The translations under genes and the position numbers were made by a program. A DNA stretch of 64,000 nt. Origin: Diphasiastrum complanatum. Taxonomy: Eukaryota > Streptophyta > Lycopodiopsida > Lycopodiales > Lycopodiaceae. The stretch covers positions 7,796,587-7,860,586 of the forward strand of contig CM055102.1 of the NCBI GenBank assembly GCA_029204225.1. Direction: 5' to 3'. Under the pieces are notes generated by a model that saw only the letters and a program-made list of their open reading frames with translations, ran no database searches and was not told the origin of the DNA. Position 1 is the stretch's first letter. Every line of letters starts with the position of its first letter. Of the stretch, positions 24,543 to 36,050 are shown in pieces.

Positions 24543-25874
24543 TCAGAGGTCGAAATCACCATCGTTCAAATCATCATGGGCAGTACCCACATCTTCCTCA
24601 TCGTCCAGCACAAAGTAGGGATTATGAACAGCAGGCTGAAATTTGAAACCCGTGAAGGTATAGAAGGCCAGAGTTGCCAACTCCACGGAAAGGTAGCTGA
24701 ACCATCTGTACTGATAGGCGGTTATAATTACTGTGTCCAGCGTATACACCAATGTCCTTGTGAAATATATGTAGCTCAGCACTACAATGTAGTATTGCAC
24801 GAAAAGTGTGAGCCTCACCAGATTCCTCGCTGCTTTGCCATCTGTATGTGATGCTTCCCTCAAATGCTTGATTGACCAAACGATCGGAAACAGAACAGCG
24901 AAGCAACAAATCATGTCCAGAAGCAAAAATATTACTTTCCAGGTGATCCAATCTTTTGTTACTGGCCCTTTCTCGTCAGTTATAGCTCTAGCGATATTGG
25001 CTAATACTTGGAGCGGAATGACTACCATCAGCACCTTTTTCTCCTTATCTTGCAGAAAGGGCTTCAGAATTGACCAACCTGTGCCTATGAGAATGACCAC
25101 AGTAAATAGCATGACACCCCGTAGAAGGCCAAAGACGTAAAAAACAATATCCCAACCGTGGGCAGTTCCAGTTCTTTCTATAAACATTTTATCCTCCGCC
25201 TCAGCAAGCAAATTCAGCGTTTTCAGAAATACCAGCACTCCCATGAGGATATGAATTCGGTGCACCGTTTCTTTGTGCCGTACACATATGTATACCCAAA
25301 CCCCTCCCAGCACAAGATAGACTAAAGAGAAAACAAAGTGGATTACTGGTAGCTGAGTTTGACCTGCTGGAAGATAATTTTTCACAGCTTTATTCTTTCC
25401 CTCCAAGTTGTACATGGCAGTTCTCACATTCATGGTAACAGCAAATTCAGGCTGGCAATTTTCAAAAAACAGCGTAAACTCATTAGCTTCAGGAACCGGA
25501 TATGTTTTACTAATAGCGCCAGCCTGCTGCACTTCCCTCAGCAAGAACAAGACTTTAATGGCAGGATTCTGTAAGATACACTGGTCGGGATCCTGCTCGG
25601 GATCTGTATACACATGAAGCAAAGCATCTTCCGTGGTGAGAAAGAACCCCATCAACGACAAATCTGGTGCTGGACCCTGCTTGGGATTTTGTACCTGCAC
25701 ATCAGAGACATTAAGTTCCACCTTTCCGCCAGTATTGAAGCCGAAAGTCTCAAACACAATGAGTGGACGGTCATCCTGCTTGATAGCAACGTGTTTGATC
25801 TCTGCAAAACAAGGGGCAGCATCCAGCAGAAGTAAAACCAGGGTAAAGGCTCCTATCGTCCAAAGCATAGACAT
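24543..25874 (-). CDS. GOST / lung-7TM receptor family protein (GPR107/108-like, plant CAND6/7-like)
   Basis: A complete single-exon frame of 443 codons, ending in TGA. Residues 1-24 form a signal peptide (hydrophobic core TLVLLLLDAA, cleavage likely after CFA). Residues 25-170 are the lumenal N-domain with Cys99 and Cys140, which could form a disulfide. Seven hydrophobic segments follow at about 176-197, 206-226, 244-266, 281-299, 312-335, 352-374 and 386-410. The family signature is clear: AHGWDIVFYVFGLLRGV, LIGTGWSILKPFLQDKEKK and VLMVVIPLQVLANIA. SIKHLREASHTDGKAARNL and a short acidic tail (DDEEDVG, NDGDFDL) complete it. Family members are Golgi/endosomal membrane proteins proposed to help traffic other membrane proteins; the plant ones were named candidate G-protein-coupled receptors, but signalling is not proven. 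Length is typical and no disruption is seen. The ATG is the first in frame; a second Met lies two codons in. Confidence 0.95.
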   Translation of the reverse strand: MSMLWTIGAFTLVLLLLDAAPCFAEIKHVAIKQDDRPLIVFETFGFNTGGKVELNVSDVQVQNPKQGPAPDLSLMGFFLTTEDALLHVYTDPEQDPDQCILQNPAIKVLFLLREVQQAGAISKTYPVPEANEFTLFFENCQPEFAVTMNVRTAMYNLEGKNKAVKNYLPAGQTQLPVIHFVFSLVYLVLGGVWVYICVRHKETVHRIHILMGVLVFLKTLNLLAEAEDKMFIERTGTAHGWDIVFYVFGLLRGVMLFTVVILIGTGWSILKPFLQDKEKKVLMVVIPLQVLANIARAITDEKGPVTKDWITWKVIFLLLDMICCFAVLFPIVWSIKHLREASHTDGKAARNLVRLTLFVQYYIVVLSYIYFTRTLVYTLDTVIITAYQYRWFSYLSVELATLAFYTFTGFKFQPAVHNPYFVLDDEEDVGTAHDDLNDGDFDL

Positions 25875-25974
25875 CGTAAATTTGTCCCCAAACGCTAACT
25901 CGATCGGTACAGATTAAAGCAAACAAATTCTTTCAAATCTCAACCCCAGTATATCAGACAGATGCTATAAGAAA

Positions 25975-26560
25975 GATAAATATGGCAAAATGAGGTTAAT
26001 TGATCATTTCCCGAATTGATCGTTTAAACAAAAGCCGTGGCTCCTTCGAAATCAGCTTCTTCCGGACACTTACACTAGTCCGATGCATACAGATGCTGTG
26101 ATTCGGACAAATATGGCAGCTGAGGTTGATTGATAATTTCTAGGATTGATCGCTGAGATATAGAAGTCGTGGCTTCTTCAAAAGCCACTTAATACGGACA
26201 CCTAAATTCCGAGATGGATCATGAAGCTATTGCTGTAATCAACGTCCTAGCATGACTATCTGTCAGATTCTTCAAAACTTGAGTTGGAAGCTGCAAGAAA
26301 CCCTGCTGCTTCCTACGCAACCACTCATTAGCCGTGGTTCCTTTAAATAGCAACTTCTGATGGACGCTAACCCTCCGCTCAAGATCAATAGTGCTGTTGT
26401 AATCAACCTAGAATGACGATCAGGCAGTTCAGTCAATCACAGCTTCTTCCCTGTAATGGCTTAAATCGGTAGTACCTTCAAAAAGCAAGCTCTTACGAAC
26501 ACTTTCATGACGATGAGGCCGCAATCAGCCAAGATGGGCGATCACCCAAACAATGTTAAG
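25975..26560. repeat. degenerate ~125-bp tandem repeat upstream of the 7TM gene
   Basis: Three to four diverged units share blocks such as AAATATGGCA..GAGGTT, TTGATCG, CCGTGGCTCCTTCGAAA..GC and CGGACACTTA (about 25980, 26105, 26330, 26465). They lie in the 5' flank or 5' UTR of the gene. The function is unknown. Confidence 0.5.
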
Positions 26561-26689
26561 TGTTTTCCTGGCCAAATCAAGGCGATTCTTCAAGATCCTT
26601 CAAAATTTGACTTGAATTAACAAAAAGCGAGGCATTATTCTTCCGCGAATCGAGTTGATAAGCAGAAAGATTTGGAAACGCAGTAGTAA

Positions 26690-26870
26690 TAACGCGTCTG
26701 GCTGTGATACCTTGAGCCGTAAGCTTCTATAGCGATCGCTGCGTACCCACTGGCGCACCTGCGCGAGCAAGCCGAGTCCGCACCCCGACTTATCGACTTA
26801 TTGCAGAGGCTGCGGCTACCGCAGCAATAGCAGCGATGGCGATGGCGTCGACGAGGTAGATATAACTACA
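26690..26870 (-). promoter_or_regulatory. GC-rich segment with TATA-like box, candidate promoter of the 7TM gene
   Basis: This is the one GC-rich patch in the region (CGATCGCTGCG, GGCGCACCTGCGCGAGC). On the minus strand TATATC lies near 26862-26868 just upstream of it, the expected order for a TATA box followed by the transcript start. The 5' leader would then be ~950 bases, perhaps with an intron: CAAG/GTATCA near 26708 and TTTCTTATAG near 25966 could be splice sites. This is inference only. Confidence 0.35.
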
Positions 26871-27157
26871 ATTTCGTGCCACCTGCCAAGACAAAAATAG
26901 TTGCTTTGGCATATTTTGTTCAATCTATCTATATAGCATTGTACTTTATTTTGGGCTGCTCACTTTATTTTGTACATGTACATTTGTGAAAATTATACTT
27001 AGTATCTTTAGGTTATGAAAAAAATATTTGTCTTTTTCAAATATTTAGGTATTCCTACTATGTAACATATTCATTAGGCAGCATAACTAGGTCAACTTTT
27101 ACACGTCATATGCTTATTGGAACACTTGGTCCAATGTAAATAATCTCACTTGCCTAT

Positions 27158-27475
27158 GTGTCAAGGTACCGCAAAATTGCAAGCGTCTGTTGTGCATGGA
27201 GTTTGTCATGTGTTAACGTTAAGATGTGTCAGAGTTAGGGAGTGCTTGAGGAGTTTGTATAAGTGAGCCTAGAGAGACTTATTCCTCATCACATTATGTG
27301 CCACAAAATTATGTGCATCAAAGATTGGGTGGAGACGAAATAGCCAACTCCTTATGGTTTTGGTGGATTCAATTTATTTACTTGCTTTCAGAAATGAATA
27401 AAGTTTGAAATTTGGTAATGATTGTGCAATACTGTGTGTGCTTGTTTGCTTGAGAGTTCAAAGAGTGTCTGACAT
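27158..27475 (+). repeat. copia LTR, solo or truncated
   Basis: Ends GACA and is followed by TTTGGTATCATAGCAC (27474-27489), a near match to the copia primer-binding site. A TGTCAAGGTACC start at 27158 is a guess. No gag or pol follows before the next element at 27833. Confidence 0.45.
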
Positions 27476-27832
27476 TTGGTATCATAGCACAAGGTTGAAG
27501 AGAGGGCTGGAAGTTTTCAGGATTATGTTAGCTGGACCATCGTTGATAGAAAGTTTCACATTCTTGAAAATTGTATGACATTGTCATTATATCTTTACAT
27601 TGCTTTCGAACAACTAATATTAGAAAATTCCTGTGATTCACAAATACAGCTCAAAGTTTCTATAACTTGATTCTCATCTAACTCCTTTAACATACCAATT
27701 TTTGAATTTCATTTCTTGCATCAAATGAATCCACATTGTAACAATATTTTTAGTTCTCAATTAATATCTAACTCACAAAGAGTTCTTTGAGGTCTTGTAA
27801 AGATCTTTTCCATTGGAAATGATTAACAACCG

Positions 27833-28503
27833 TGTCGCGAACAGATTTTGATTTCGCGAACAAATTGTTTTCGTTTTGAATTTCTTATGCGGAAGGCTTC
27901 AGGATCCTAGGCACGCGACTACAGATCACAGAACATAAATCATTCTAGCAATCAAGACAACGAAAAAACAAGGAGATGGACAAGAGAGAGCAACTGTATT
28001 ATCAATTTTTGTGTTTCGAAGAGATAATTAGTGTATCGCTTGTTGGCGGCCTGACACTCAGCTCTATCGTTGTGTTCTACTCATGCACAACTATTTTCGT
28101 TTCTTTTTCTCTCTTGGAAAATTCTAATTGTGTTGATCTAAGATTGCGTTTATATCTCCACTGTGTGGAGTTTACAAGATAGCTAAACAGAGAATTACAA
28201 GAGTAGTTAACGTTAATTAACTAGTTAGTTATTCTCTATTATTGCTAACTATTTCAGCTGAGCGTCCGTTGAGCTGCCAGCTGGCAGTGCGAAAGATTTT
28301 CTTTCATTTTCTTTTCATTTCGTGTCATGTTGTATCTTTTGGTCTTGGAGATATGTTTGACTTTCGTGAATCATTCGACCTTTGAGCTTCACTTCGTTTC
28401 GTGTCTTAGGGTTTTCGAGGTACGTTTGACTTTCGCGAATTGTTCGCCATTCGACCTTTGCTTCGCTTCGAGACAAAATTGCAGGAGTTCACATTTTCTG
28501 ACA
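27833..28503 (-). repeat. 3' LTR of copia family H copy 1
   Basis: Read on the minus strand it starts TGTCAGAAAATGTGAACTCC and matches the LTRs at 57437-58272 and 60943-61767 throughout (for example GATTGCTAGAAT, TATGTTCTGTGAT). It ends CA at 27833. The polypurine-type tract (GGTTCAAGAGTGAG on the minus strand) lies immediately before its start, as in the complete copy. Confidence 0.9.
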
Positions 28504-29458
28504 CTCACTCTTGAACCTTGAAACTTTGTATGTTTAATCCAATTACTTTTCTTTGCTTTGCGAAGAGTGTCTTGTCGAGCGGCTTCGTGAGCAAATCTGC
28601 AATCATGTCTTCAGACTTTATGTACTGGACCTGGAGCTCTCCTTTCGAGATCAAATCTCAAATGTGATGGTACTTCAGAGGTATGTGTTTTGTGTTTGAA
28701 TGAAAGACAGGATCCTTGGACAGATATATGGCACTTTGAGAATCCATCATCATCATGCATGGTTCTCCTTGTGGTATGCCAATTGCCTCCAACATCATCT
28801 GCAACCAAACTACCTCGTCCGCCACCTTTGAAGCTGTAACATATTCAGCTTCGCATGAGGAATGAGCTACCAAGGTTTTCTTTTTGCATATCCAGCTGAT
28901 TGCTGCTCCGCATGCCATTAATCCCATATTTTGGGTACCCTTCAGATATTGTAGGATTTGTTTTTCCATTTGCCAATGCCCCATGCCAGGATTGGAAGAG
29001 AATTGGCTTAAAGCATAGACAGAGAAAGCCAAATTGAGTCTGGTACAAATTGTTAGGTACATCAGACTACCGATTAGGTTGTGGTATTGTATACCTTCCA
29101 TCTTCTGTTTTTCTTCCTCTGTTTTCGGACAATCCTGCTTCGTCAATTTAGCTCCAGCTATCATTGGTGTGGCCTTTTCTTTGCAGTCCATCATTTGATA
29201 CTGCTTGCATTTCGTCTTTTATTCAATCTCTTCTAATCTCCAGCCCAAGGCATTTTGTTGCTTCTCCCAGATCTATGATTTCATAATTTTCAGAAATCTG
29301 ACTCTTTGTGTCCTTGATTAACATCAAGGAGTTTCCTATCATAAGAGAATCATCCACGAAAATAGTCAGAATCACAAAATCTTTTTCTATTCTCTTTATG
29401 TAGACATTGCAGTCTGGTTGTGTAGGATTAAAGTCTAGAGACTTCAGAAGACCGTCGA
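28504..29458 (-). pseudogene. copia family H copy 1: RT end and RNase H
   Basis: Minus-strand coding matches the complete family copy at 59.9-60.9 kb. The end of RT lies at 29458-29200, with FVDDSLMI visible near 29350. RNase H is largely open from 29194 to 28658 (DCKEKATPMIAGAKLTK, LMYLTICTRLNLAFSVYALSQ, SCEAEYV, MMMDSQSAIYLSKDPVF). Compared with the complete copy, about 40 residues around the first catalytic Asp (YSDANW) are missing in frame. The element is cut at 29458, where unrelated sequence begins; its 5' half is absent. Confidence 0.9.
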
Positions 29459-30140
29459 GCCTCTCTCACTATAGGATCCTTGAAAGGTGTACTACCAACT
29501 CCTATGCAAGATCTTCCAACAAAATGTGAGATGGATCTCACTAGCTCTACCAATCTCTCTCAAACTAGATCAACCTCTCATCAATCGATGGAGTATAGGC
29601 AAAGTTTGGGTCAAACTACCTTTGGCACGTGTGAAACACTCCAAGAATCCACAAATTACTCAAATACAAGCCAATTGTATGAAAGAAAGTGGCTATGACC
29701 TCAAAATGATGACTAGAACTCAAATAGATGACATTGGCAAGCCTCTTCTTGAATTTTTTGGTCAAACTAGCAAGATATGACCAAACCAAATGTGTCCACA
29801 CAGGTCTAGGTGGCCTACCTAACCCTCTTCAAAAGCTTATAGCTTTTGATTGGCTCTACCAAATGGATTGAAACAAATTGCTACAAAACTAGGTTTCAAA
29901 CAAGCTATTTTGCATCAAATTTGGATCTAACTTGGAAGAGAACTTTCCAATTGAACTTGGCTGTACTTAACACGTGCCTGAGCATTGAATTCCGTACAGT
30001 ATATGAAATGATTCAATCATTATGATTTTGATCCAAATTCCCTTGAGATGCATGGGAGATACAATCAACACTCTCTAGATCTTGATTTTTATGAGATTTT
30101 TGAAACTTTGGATGATAGATGCATCAAAAGCTTAAGTAGG
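29459..30140 (-). other. leader of a minus-strand copia element G, no coding found
   Basis: Sequence downstream (minus strand) of the PBS at 30141-30151. No gag motif is readable; it is presumably untranslated leader truncated at the junction with family H copy 1. Confidence 0.4.
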
Positions 30141-30151
30141 CTCTGATACCA
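30141..30151 (-). other. copia primer-binding site (minus strand)
   Basis: CTCTGATACCA on the plus strand is the complement of TGGTATCAGAG, adjacent to TGTGAAAATTCACA, the likely inner edge of an LTR. Confidence 0.7.
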
Positions 30152-30965
30152 TGTGAAAATTCACAATGTGTGAAATTGATCTCCCAAGCTTGGTTCATGC
30201 ACTATAGATCACCTATTGATTGAAATCCAAGATCAATGACAAGATCTAAGGCAAAAAGACCATTCTACATGCATTCATTTATTACCAAAAGGTGTTTCAC
30301 ATGTGTGGAAGAGTTCATGAAATAAACTAAGTCCCAACAAGCTCCTCTCCTTGAGTAGAGAGAAAAAATACCACTTTTGGCCTCATCTAGAGAGAGAAGG
30401 CAATAAAGCAAAATTGGCAAATCTCCAAATTGACTCAAAAACTCATAGATCTCCATCTAGGAGCTCTCAGTGGCAAATGAGCCGAAAGACTCAAAAGTTG
30501 ATGTCTCTGGCCTACTTATATACAAAACTCCTAACTCAACTAAACATAATTAGCCCTTGTTAAGTCTTATTAAATGTATTTTGGCCAGTGTTGGCCTATT
30601 ACCCTTATTTGAACACTTTGGAAGGCCTAAAGAGGGAACCTCCTTATTCTTACTTACATTAGATGTTATATAGCATTGATAAGCTCTGATGTACTACAAG
30701 TACATGACATGATTGGCATTATTGTCACTACTTCCCTTTCTCAAATTGTAGTTGTCATCTTGACATGTTTTTATTTGATTTTTTTTTTAACTTATCCTCC
30801 ATTTGAAATTGCTCACATTTTCTTCCATCACTTGCTGTCATAGCACTATGTACTTTTTCCAAATCTTTTTTACCCACAATTGTTTTGGACGTTTTGGTAT
30901 TGTTAAAATCCTTCTTGTTAGCAACAACACTTCAAATGAGCACAACTTTTTCTAGGAATGTCATA
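30152..30965 (-). repeat. 5' LTR of copia element G, outer edge uncertain
   Basis: Begins TGTGAAAATT next to the PBS and extends at most to the point where family H copy 2 starts (~30970). No second LTR copy is seen in the window, so the outer end is not defined. Confidence 0.4.
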
Positions 30966-30969
30966 AGCC

Positions 30970-33900
30970 TTGAACTAGTCCTTTGACTTTATGTATTGAA
31001 TACTCAGCTCTCCTTCAAGGGAATGTGTTTGGTCTTTGAATGAAAGACTGGATCATGGGATAGATATATGGCACTCTGAGAATCCATCATCATGGTGCAC
31101 GGTTCACTGTGTTGTATGCCAATTGCATCCAACATCATTTGCAACTACACCACCTCATTTGCCACCTTCGATGTTGCCACGTATTCGGCCGCGCACAAAG
31201 ATTGAGCTACAAGTGTCTGTTTCTTGCATTGCCAACTCACTGTTGCTTCGCAAGCTATTGAACACTCTCCTGTTACGGATTTGCTGTCATCTTTGCAGCT
31301 TGCCCAACTTGCATCACTGTAGTGTTGCAGCTCGAACAATTGGTCAATGTCACATTTCGGGTGCCCTTTAGATATTGCATAAATAGTTTCACCATTTGCC
31401 AATGCATCATGCTAGGATTCGAAGAGAATTGGCTTAACGCATAGACGGAGAAGGCCAAATCAGGTTTGGTACAGATTGTGAGGTACATTAGACTACCAAT
31501 TAGGTTTTGGTATGGAATGCCTTTCATCTGTGTTTGGACAATCCTGCTTTGCCAGTTTGGCTCCAACTATCATTGGTGTGGACTTTTCTTTGCAGTCCAT
31601 CATTCGGTACTACTTCAACACCTTTTCGACGTATTTGGATTGACTCAGATGCAAAGCTCCTCTGATTCGGTCGCTTCTGATCTCCAGCCTAAGGGACTTA
31701 GTTGCTTCTCCCAAATCTGTGATTTCATAACTTGTAGATATCCGACTCTTCATTTTCTTGATTAGTATCAAGGAGTTTTCTATCATTAGGGAGTCATCCA
31801 CAAAGATAGTCAGAATCACAAAACTTCTTCTTACTCTTTTTACATACACATTGCAGTCTGGTTGAGTAGGACCAAAGTCTAGAGACTTTAGAATATTGTC
31901 GAGCTTCTTGTACCAAGCTCGTGATGTCTGCTTCAGACCATAAGTGCATCGTTGTAGCCGACAAACATATTGTCATTTGTCAGGGTCTTCAAATCCTTCA
32001 AGTTGCTTCATGAAGATTTCTTTCTCTAGATCTTCGTGGAGAAAGACTGTCTTCACATCAATCTGGTATATTTTCAGATTGTATTGCATTGCGCATGCGA
32101 GGAGTAGTTGAATACTTGCCATTTTGACCATTGGTGAGTACGTATCAAAATAGTCGATGCCATACCTTTGTGTGTAGCCCTTGGCCACAAGTCTGGCCTT
32201 GTAGCGTCCGACAATGCCATCTGATTCGATCTTTCTTTTGTAAACCTATTTGCAGTCGACGATCTTTTTGTCTTCAGGAAGTGGCTCCAGTGACCATGCC
32301 TGTCGGAGAAATGAGGGCATGATAGATCAGTTCGTTCAATTCTCTCGGTGCGTGCACTATTGGTGACTTAGTAGGCGAACACAAGAACATAATAATTTTA
32401 GAGCTTCTAATGCATGGTGGTAGTGGAAGCGATGAGCAAACAACCAGACAAATCAACTAGATAGTCAAACATAACATGAAAAAGCATTGTAGTATTGACA
32501 CAAATCTGAACGTAGAACCAAACAGAACTGTAATCAGATTAAGTATAACGAAATATACAAGTCAATAATGCAGGTGAGCACAAAAAAATATTGGACGTAA
32601 CCACATGCTTCACAAAGCTAATCACAATTTGTGTACTCACCTCCATTGTCAGATCTGATGGTCTGCACTTTCTTTGAGGTGTGTCTCTCTGTGAATGCCA
32701 TGAACTTCTTGAAAGAGTAAAACACCTTGAATTTCTTCTTTAGATAATAAATCGTCGTCATCTGGCCGCAATCATCAATGAACGTCAAGAAGTACCTTGA
32801 TTCAGAGAGTGAATCGACTTTCATTAGCCCACACACATCTGAATGGACGAGCTCAAGGACTTCCTTGGCTCTCTTTCCTTCATGTACAAATGGACTTTAA
32901 TGTTGTTTTCCCTTTTGTCAAGCTTCACAGAAGTTAGTGTCTGGTCTGGATATCTTCAGACCCATTACAATGTCTTTTCTGCTCATCTCGTAGAAGCTTC
33001 TCATGTTCAAATGATATATTATTTTGTGCCAGAGATGATCTTCATTTTTTGATGCATTCAATATGCTATCAGAACTGCTGATAATCTTGGCTTGATATAG
33101 GTTACCTTCTCTTTTCAATGAGGATACATAGAGTGCTCCTGGCAGCTCATCTTGTCCCGACAATATTCGTAGTTGTAGAGTCCCGATGCCTTTCACATCA
33201 TGTTTGCTCGCGTCGCCTAGAATCATTGCTCTACTGTTGTCAAGTTCTCTGTAGTTAATCAGTATTTTCTTGTTGCAGGTAATGTGTGAGGTTGCTCCTG
33301 AGTCAATGACTACGTCGTAGTTTCGCTCTATGTAGCTTGTTGAAGCCTCATCGAATATTGTGAAGGCTTCGTCGCTCTTGTCAACATCCCTTGACGACTC
33401 TGCAACATTCACAACCTTGTTTTTTCTTTTCGGGTTGAATCTACAATCGTATGCAGAGTGCCCCTTCTTCTTGTAGTGCAGACAAGGTATTGTCAGGTTA
33501 AACCATCATTTGTTGGTTGTGTGTCCCGGCTTGTGACAATGGTCACAAGAGGAGGTTTGTTGGTTGTCGTTGCCTCTGCTCAAAGACTTTGAATTCACCT
33601 TGTTGAATCTGGGCTTGTTTTTGTTCTTCTTCTTTTCCTTCATGAACAGGACCTTCTCTTGGTCATTGATTCCTTCTCCTTCGTCTCTCATCAATGACAA
33701 GAATGACAACTCGTTCGAATGTCATATTTGGTAGGCTCAGAATGAGCATTCTTAGTGGTTGAAAGGATGCTGACAATGATTTTATGAATTGCATCAGCTG
33801 ATGTGCTGCTGGGACCTGGTGCTCCTGTCCAGATGCAGCAAGTTGAGCAAAGATCGTTTTGATCTTCTTGACATGCTAATCCAACTGATTGCCATCCCAT

Positions 33901-34264
33901 CGCATGGCTTGAAGATGATTGTGGAGGTGCATCACTGAAGCGACAGTCCTCACTTTATATTTATGTTTTAGTCTTTCCCATGCTTCATGGCTACTCGCAT
34001 AGTCTTCAATCTGCATGAGTATTTCTTCGTTGATGGATGAAACGATGATCGCCATTGCGCACTCATCTTTCCAGATTCACTCAACTCTCCTCGGGTCTCT
34101 CTCTGGAGGTTGTTCTTCTGTGAGTTCGTTCACTGATCAGATGCCTTCACCCTTCAGAAGCGTTTTGATTTTAAACTAACATATTCGGTAGTTTGCTGTA
34201 TCAAGATTGATTTCTATTCTCTTCTGGATCATTGTAGCCATATTGTGTTGTCGTAGAGAACAAC
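30970..34264 (-). pseudogene. copia family H copy 2: gag-pol remnant
   Basis: Minus-strand order is PBS, gag (34250-33510), a zinc knuckle missing its last Cys (CDHCHKPGHTTN, near 33520), protease (VIDSGATSHIT near 33300), GAG-pre-integrase, part of integrase (32836-32618, FIDDCGQM, RSDNGGEY), RT and RNase H. RT runs 32270-31610 (KGYTQRYGIDYFDTYSPMVKMASIQLL, FVDDSLMIENS). RNase H runs 31566-31000 (LMYLTICTKPDLAFSV, YSDASWASCKDDSKS). A ~350-bp stretch without coding (32270-32620) replaces the integrase C-terminus. The 3' end is cut at ~30970. Many stops make it inactive. Confidence 0.88.
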
Positions 34265-34276
34265 AACTCTGATACA
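34265..34276 (-). other. copia primer-binding site (minus strand), decayed
   Basis: AACTCTGATACA on the plus strand corresponds to TGTATCAGAGTT, two changes from the family site TGGTATCAGAGC, at the inner edge of the family H LTR. Confidence 0.6.
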
Positions 34277-34937
34277 ATGTAGATGATCATGATAATTTTT
34301 GTTTCGCCAAGCACAGCTCTTAATCTTGTTTGTACCTATCTTTTGCTACCTACTTAGGTTAGCTTGTGGAATTAATGCATGATTCTAAGCAAACGACTAC
34401 TGATCACAGACACAAAATCATTTTATCAAACAAACGACACAAATAATAAAAGATTGAGAGAAGAAGACAATTGCAATTTGTATTTTCTTTATGAGTGAGT
34501 TGATTAGTGTCTCGCTCGTTGGCGGCCTGTCACTCCTCTCACAAATCAGCTATGTTTCACTCGTTGGCGGACTTTTATGCATAGCTCATAGTGCTTGAAC
34601 GTGACTATCTTCTCTTCTGTATATCTATGAATAGTTTTTGTTCATTCTCTTTTATCATCTATTTGGTGACACTATAAGGTTACTAAGTAACAGATTAAAA
34701 GATACACTTAATCCTAAACTGTTAGTTAGTTATCCCCTGATGACGTGGACCTTGGTGACTGAGCGTGGTAGTCCAAGACTCCATGCTCATGAAGCTGTCA
34801 CCTGTCAGATCGAATTGTTTTTTTTTTTTTTTCAGTTTGTGCTATTTGTCTAGGGTGTCTTTTTGTTGCAGGGACGTCCTTCGTTTCGACTTCATGGAGT
34901 GCTAGAGCATGGTTGCATGAGTTCACCATTTCCAACA
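34277..34937 (-). repeat. 5' LTR of copia family H copy 2
   Basis: Minus strand starts TGTTGGAAATGGTGAACTC and follows the family LTR, including the TTGGCGGCCTGTCACTC stretch shared with 27833-28503. It has inserted into the copia derivative that continues from 34938: the neighbouring sequence matches 39430-39440 of the other copy without the LTR. Confidence 0.88.
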
Positions 34938-36050
34938 AAAAGATCACATTTCCACCATTGACAAATTCTTTGGTGGAAAACAAGTAGATTCTACAATCTC
35001 TACTTGAAGAGCAAAACACTACCATTATTCCTATCATTGAAATAGAATAATCTTTGGTCTTACATTGGAATGATCATGCTCAAAGCATGTGGACCCAAAT
35101 ATTTCCAATACAAATGATGTTTAATCTTTTATGACACTACTCAAACTATTACAAAAATAGTTATCCAATGAAATTGTTTTATCAACAAAAAATGGAGATT
35201 TGAAAGCATCAAATTTCACTGTCTTGTCATAAAGAGTACTAAACATCATAGATCTTAAAGATAAGCAACAAGTCACTCCATGTCTACTAATATTAACTAA
35301 AAAGTATTCAAAGATAGTAGACTCTCCAATGCTCACCATCCTTGCAAGATGCACACTTGAATGAAAAATTTGCATGTAATTTGATGACTCGGCCTTTTTC
35401 ATTGAGGACCTCCTTGGAGCTCTCATGCTTTGAGGTTGATCCTCAAGATCTTCCTCCTTTTGATGCTCCTCCTCAATGCAAGCAAAATCACACTTTTTCA
35501 AGATCTCCACTTGAGTGATCTCCTCCTTTGCCAAGCTCACACTCTCAAAAGCAACACTAGCTTTTTACTAAAACAATCTTCCTTATTTATATCCCTTTGC
35601 AATGCAAACATCATTCTTAACAATGGAACAAACACCATGATTAAAGTGGACATCCAAACCACTTTCTAAGAGTTGACCAACACTTAGCATATTCTTGGTG
35701 ATTGATGATACATAAAGAACATTTTCTAGATCCATACTTATTGAGAATTCTAGATACAAAGAGATGGTACCAACACCATCTATCCTACACTCTTCATTAC
35801 TTGCAGTGAAGACAAACTTGTTAGCATCATTGATTGAGTGTAAGGTTGAGAAAATGTCCTTTTCACAAGACATGTGGGAGCTAGCCCCACTATCAATCCA
35901 CCATGTATCTCTTGAATTGCCATGATGAAGTTGATGTCCATACAACACATGTGTGGATTTGAAAATAGCATAAAATAAGCATTCTACATAAAATTGCAAG
36001 ATGTCACCAATATAGTGCACCAATGGATAGTAGAACCCAAAGAGAACCAT
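34938..36050 (-). pseudogene. copia derivative C2 (inverted copy): protease plus unknown conserved ORF
   Basis: On the minus strand, a protease-type frame (36050-35583) contains RDTWWIDSGASSHMSCEKD, ENVLYVSSITKNMLSVGQLLESG and a GAG-pre-integrase start. After a stop, a second frame of 139 codons (35540-35121) begins SLAKEEITQVEIL, has EEEHQKEEDLEDQPQSMRAP and ends LDNYFCNSLSSVIKD. A further stretch reads MIGIMVVFCSSSRDCRIYLFS. From about 35927 down to 34938 it matches, in reverse, 38468-39440. Gag, integrase and RT are absent; the 5' part (36050-35930) is unrelated to the other copy. Confidence 0.75.

Noticed and set aside
24384-25140. Plus-strand and alternative-frame ORFs over the 7TM gene
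   Set aside because: They are shadows of the conserved minus-strand frame and have no family motifs.
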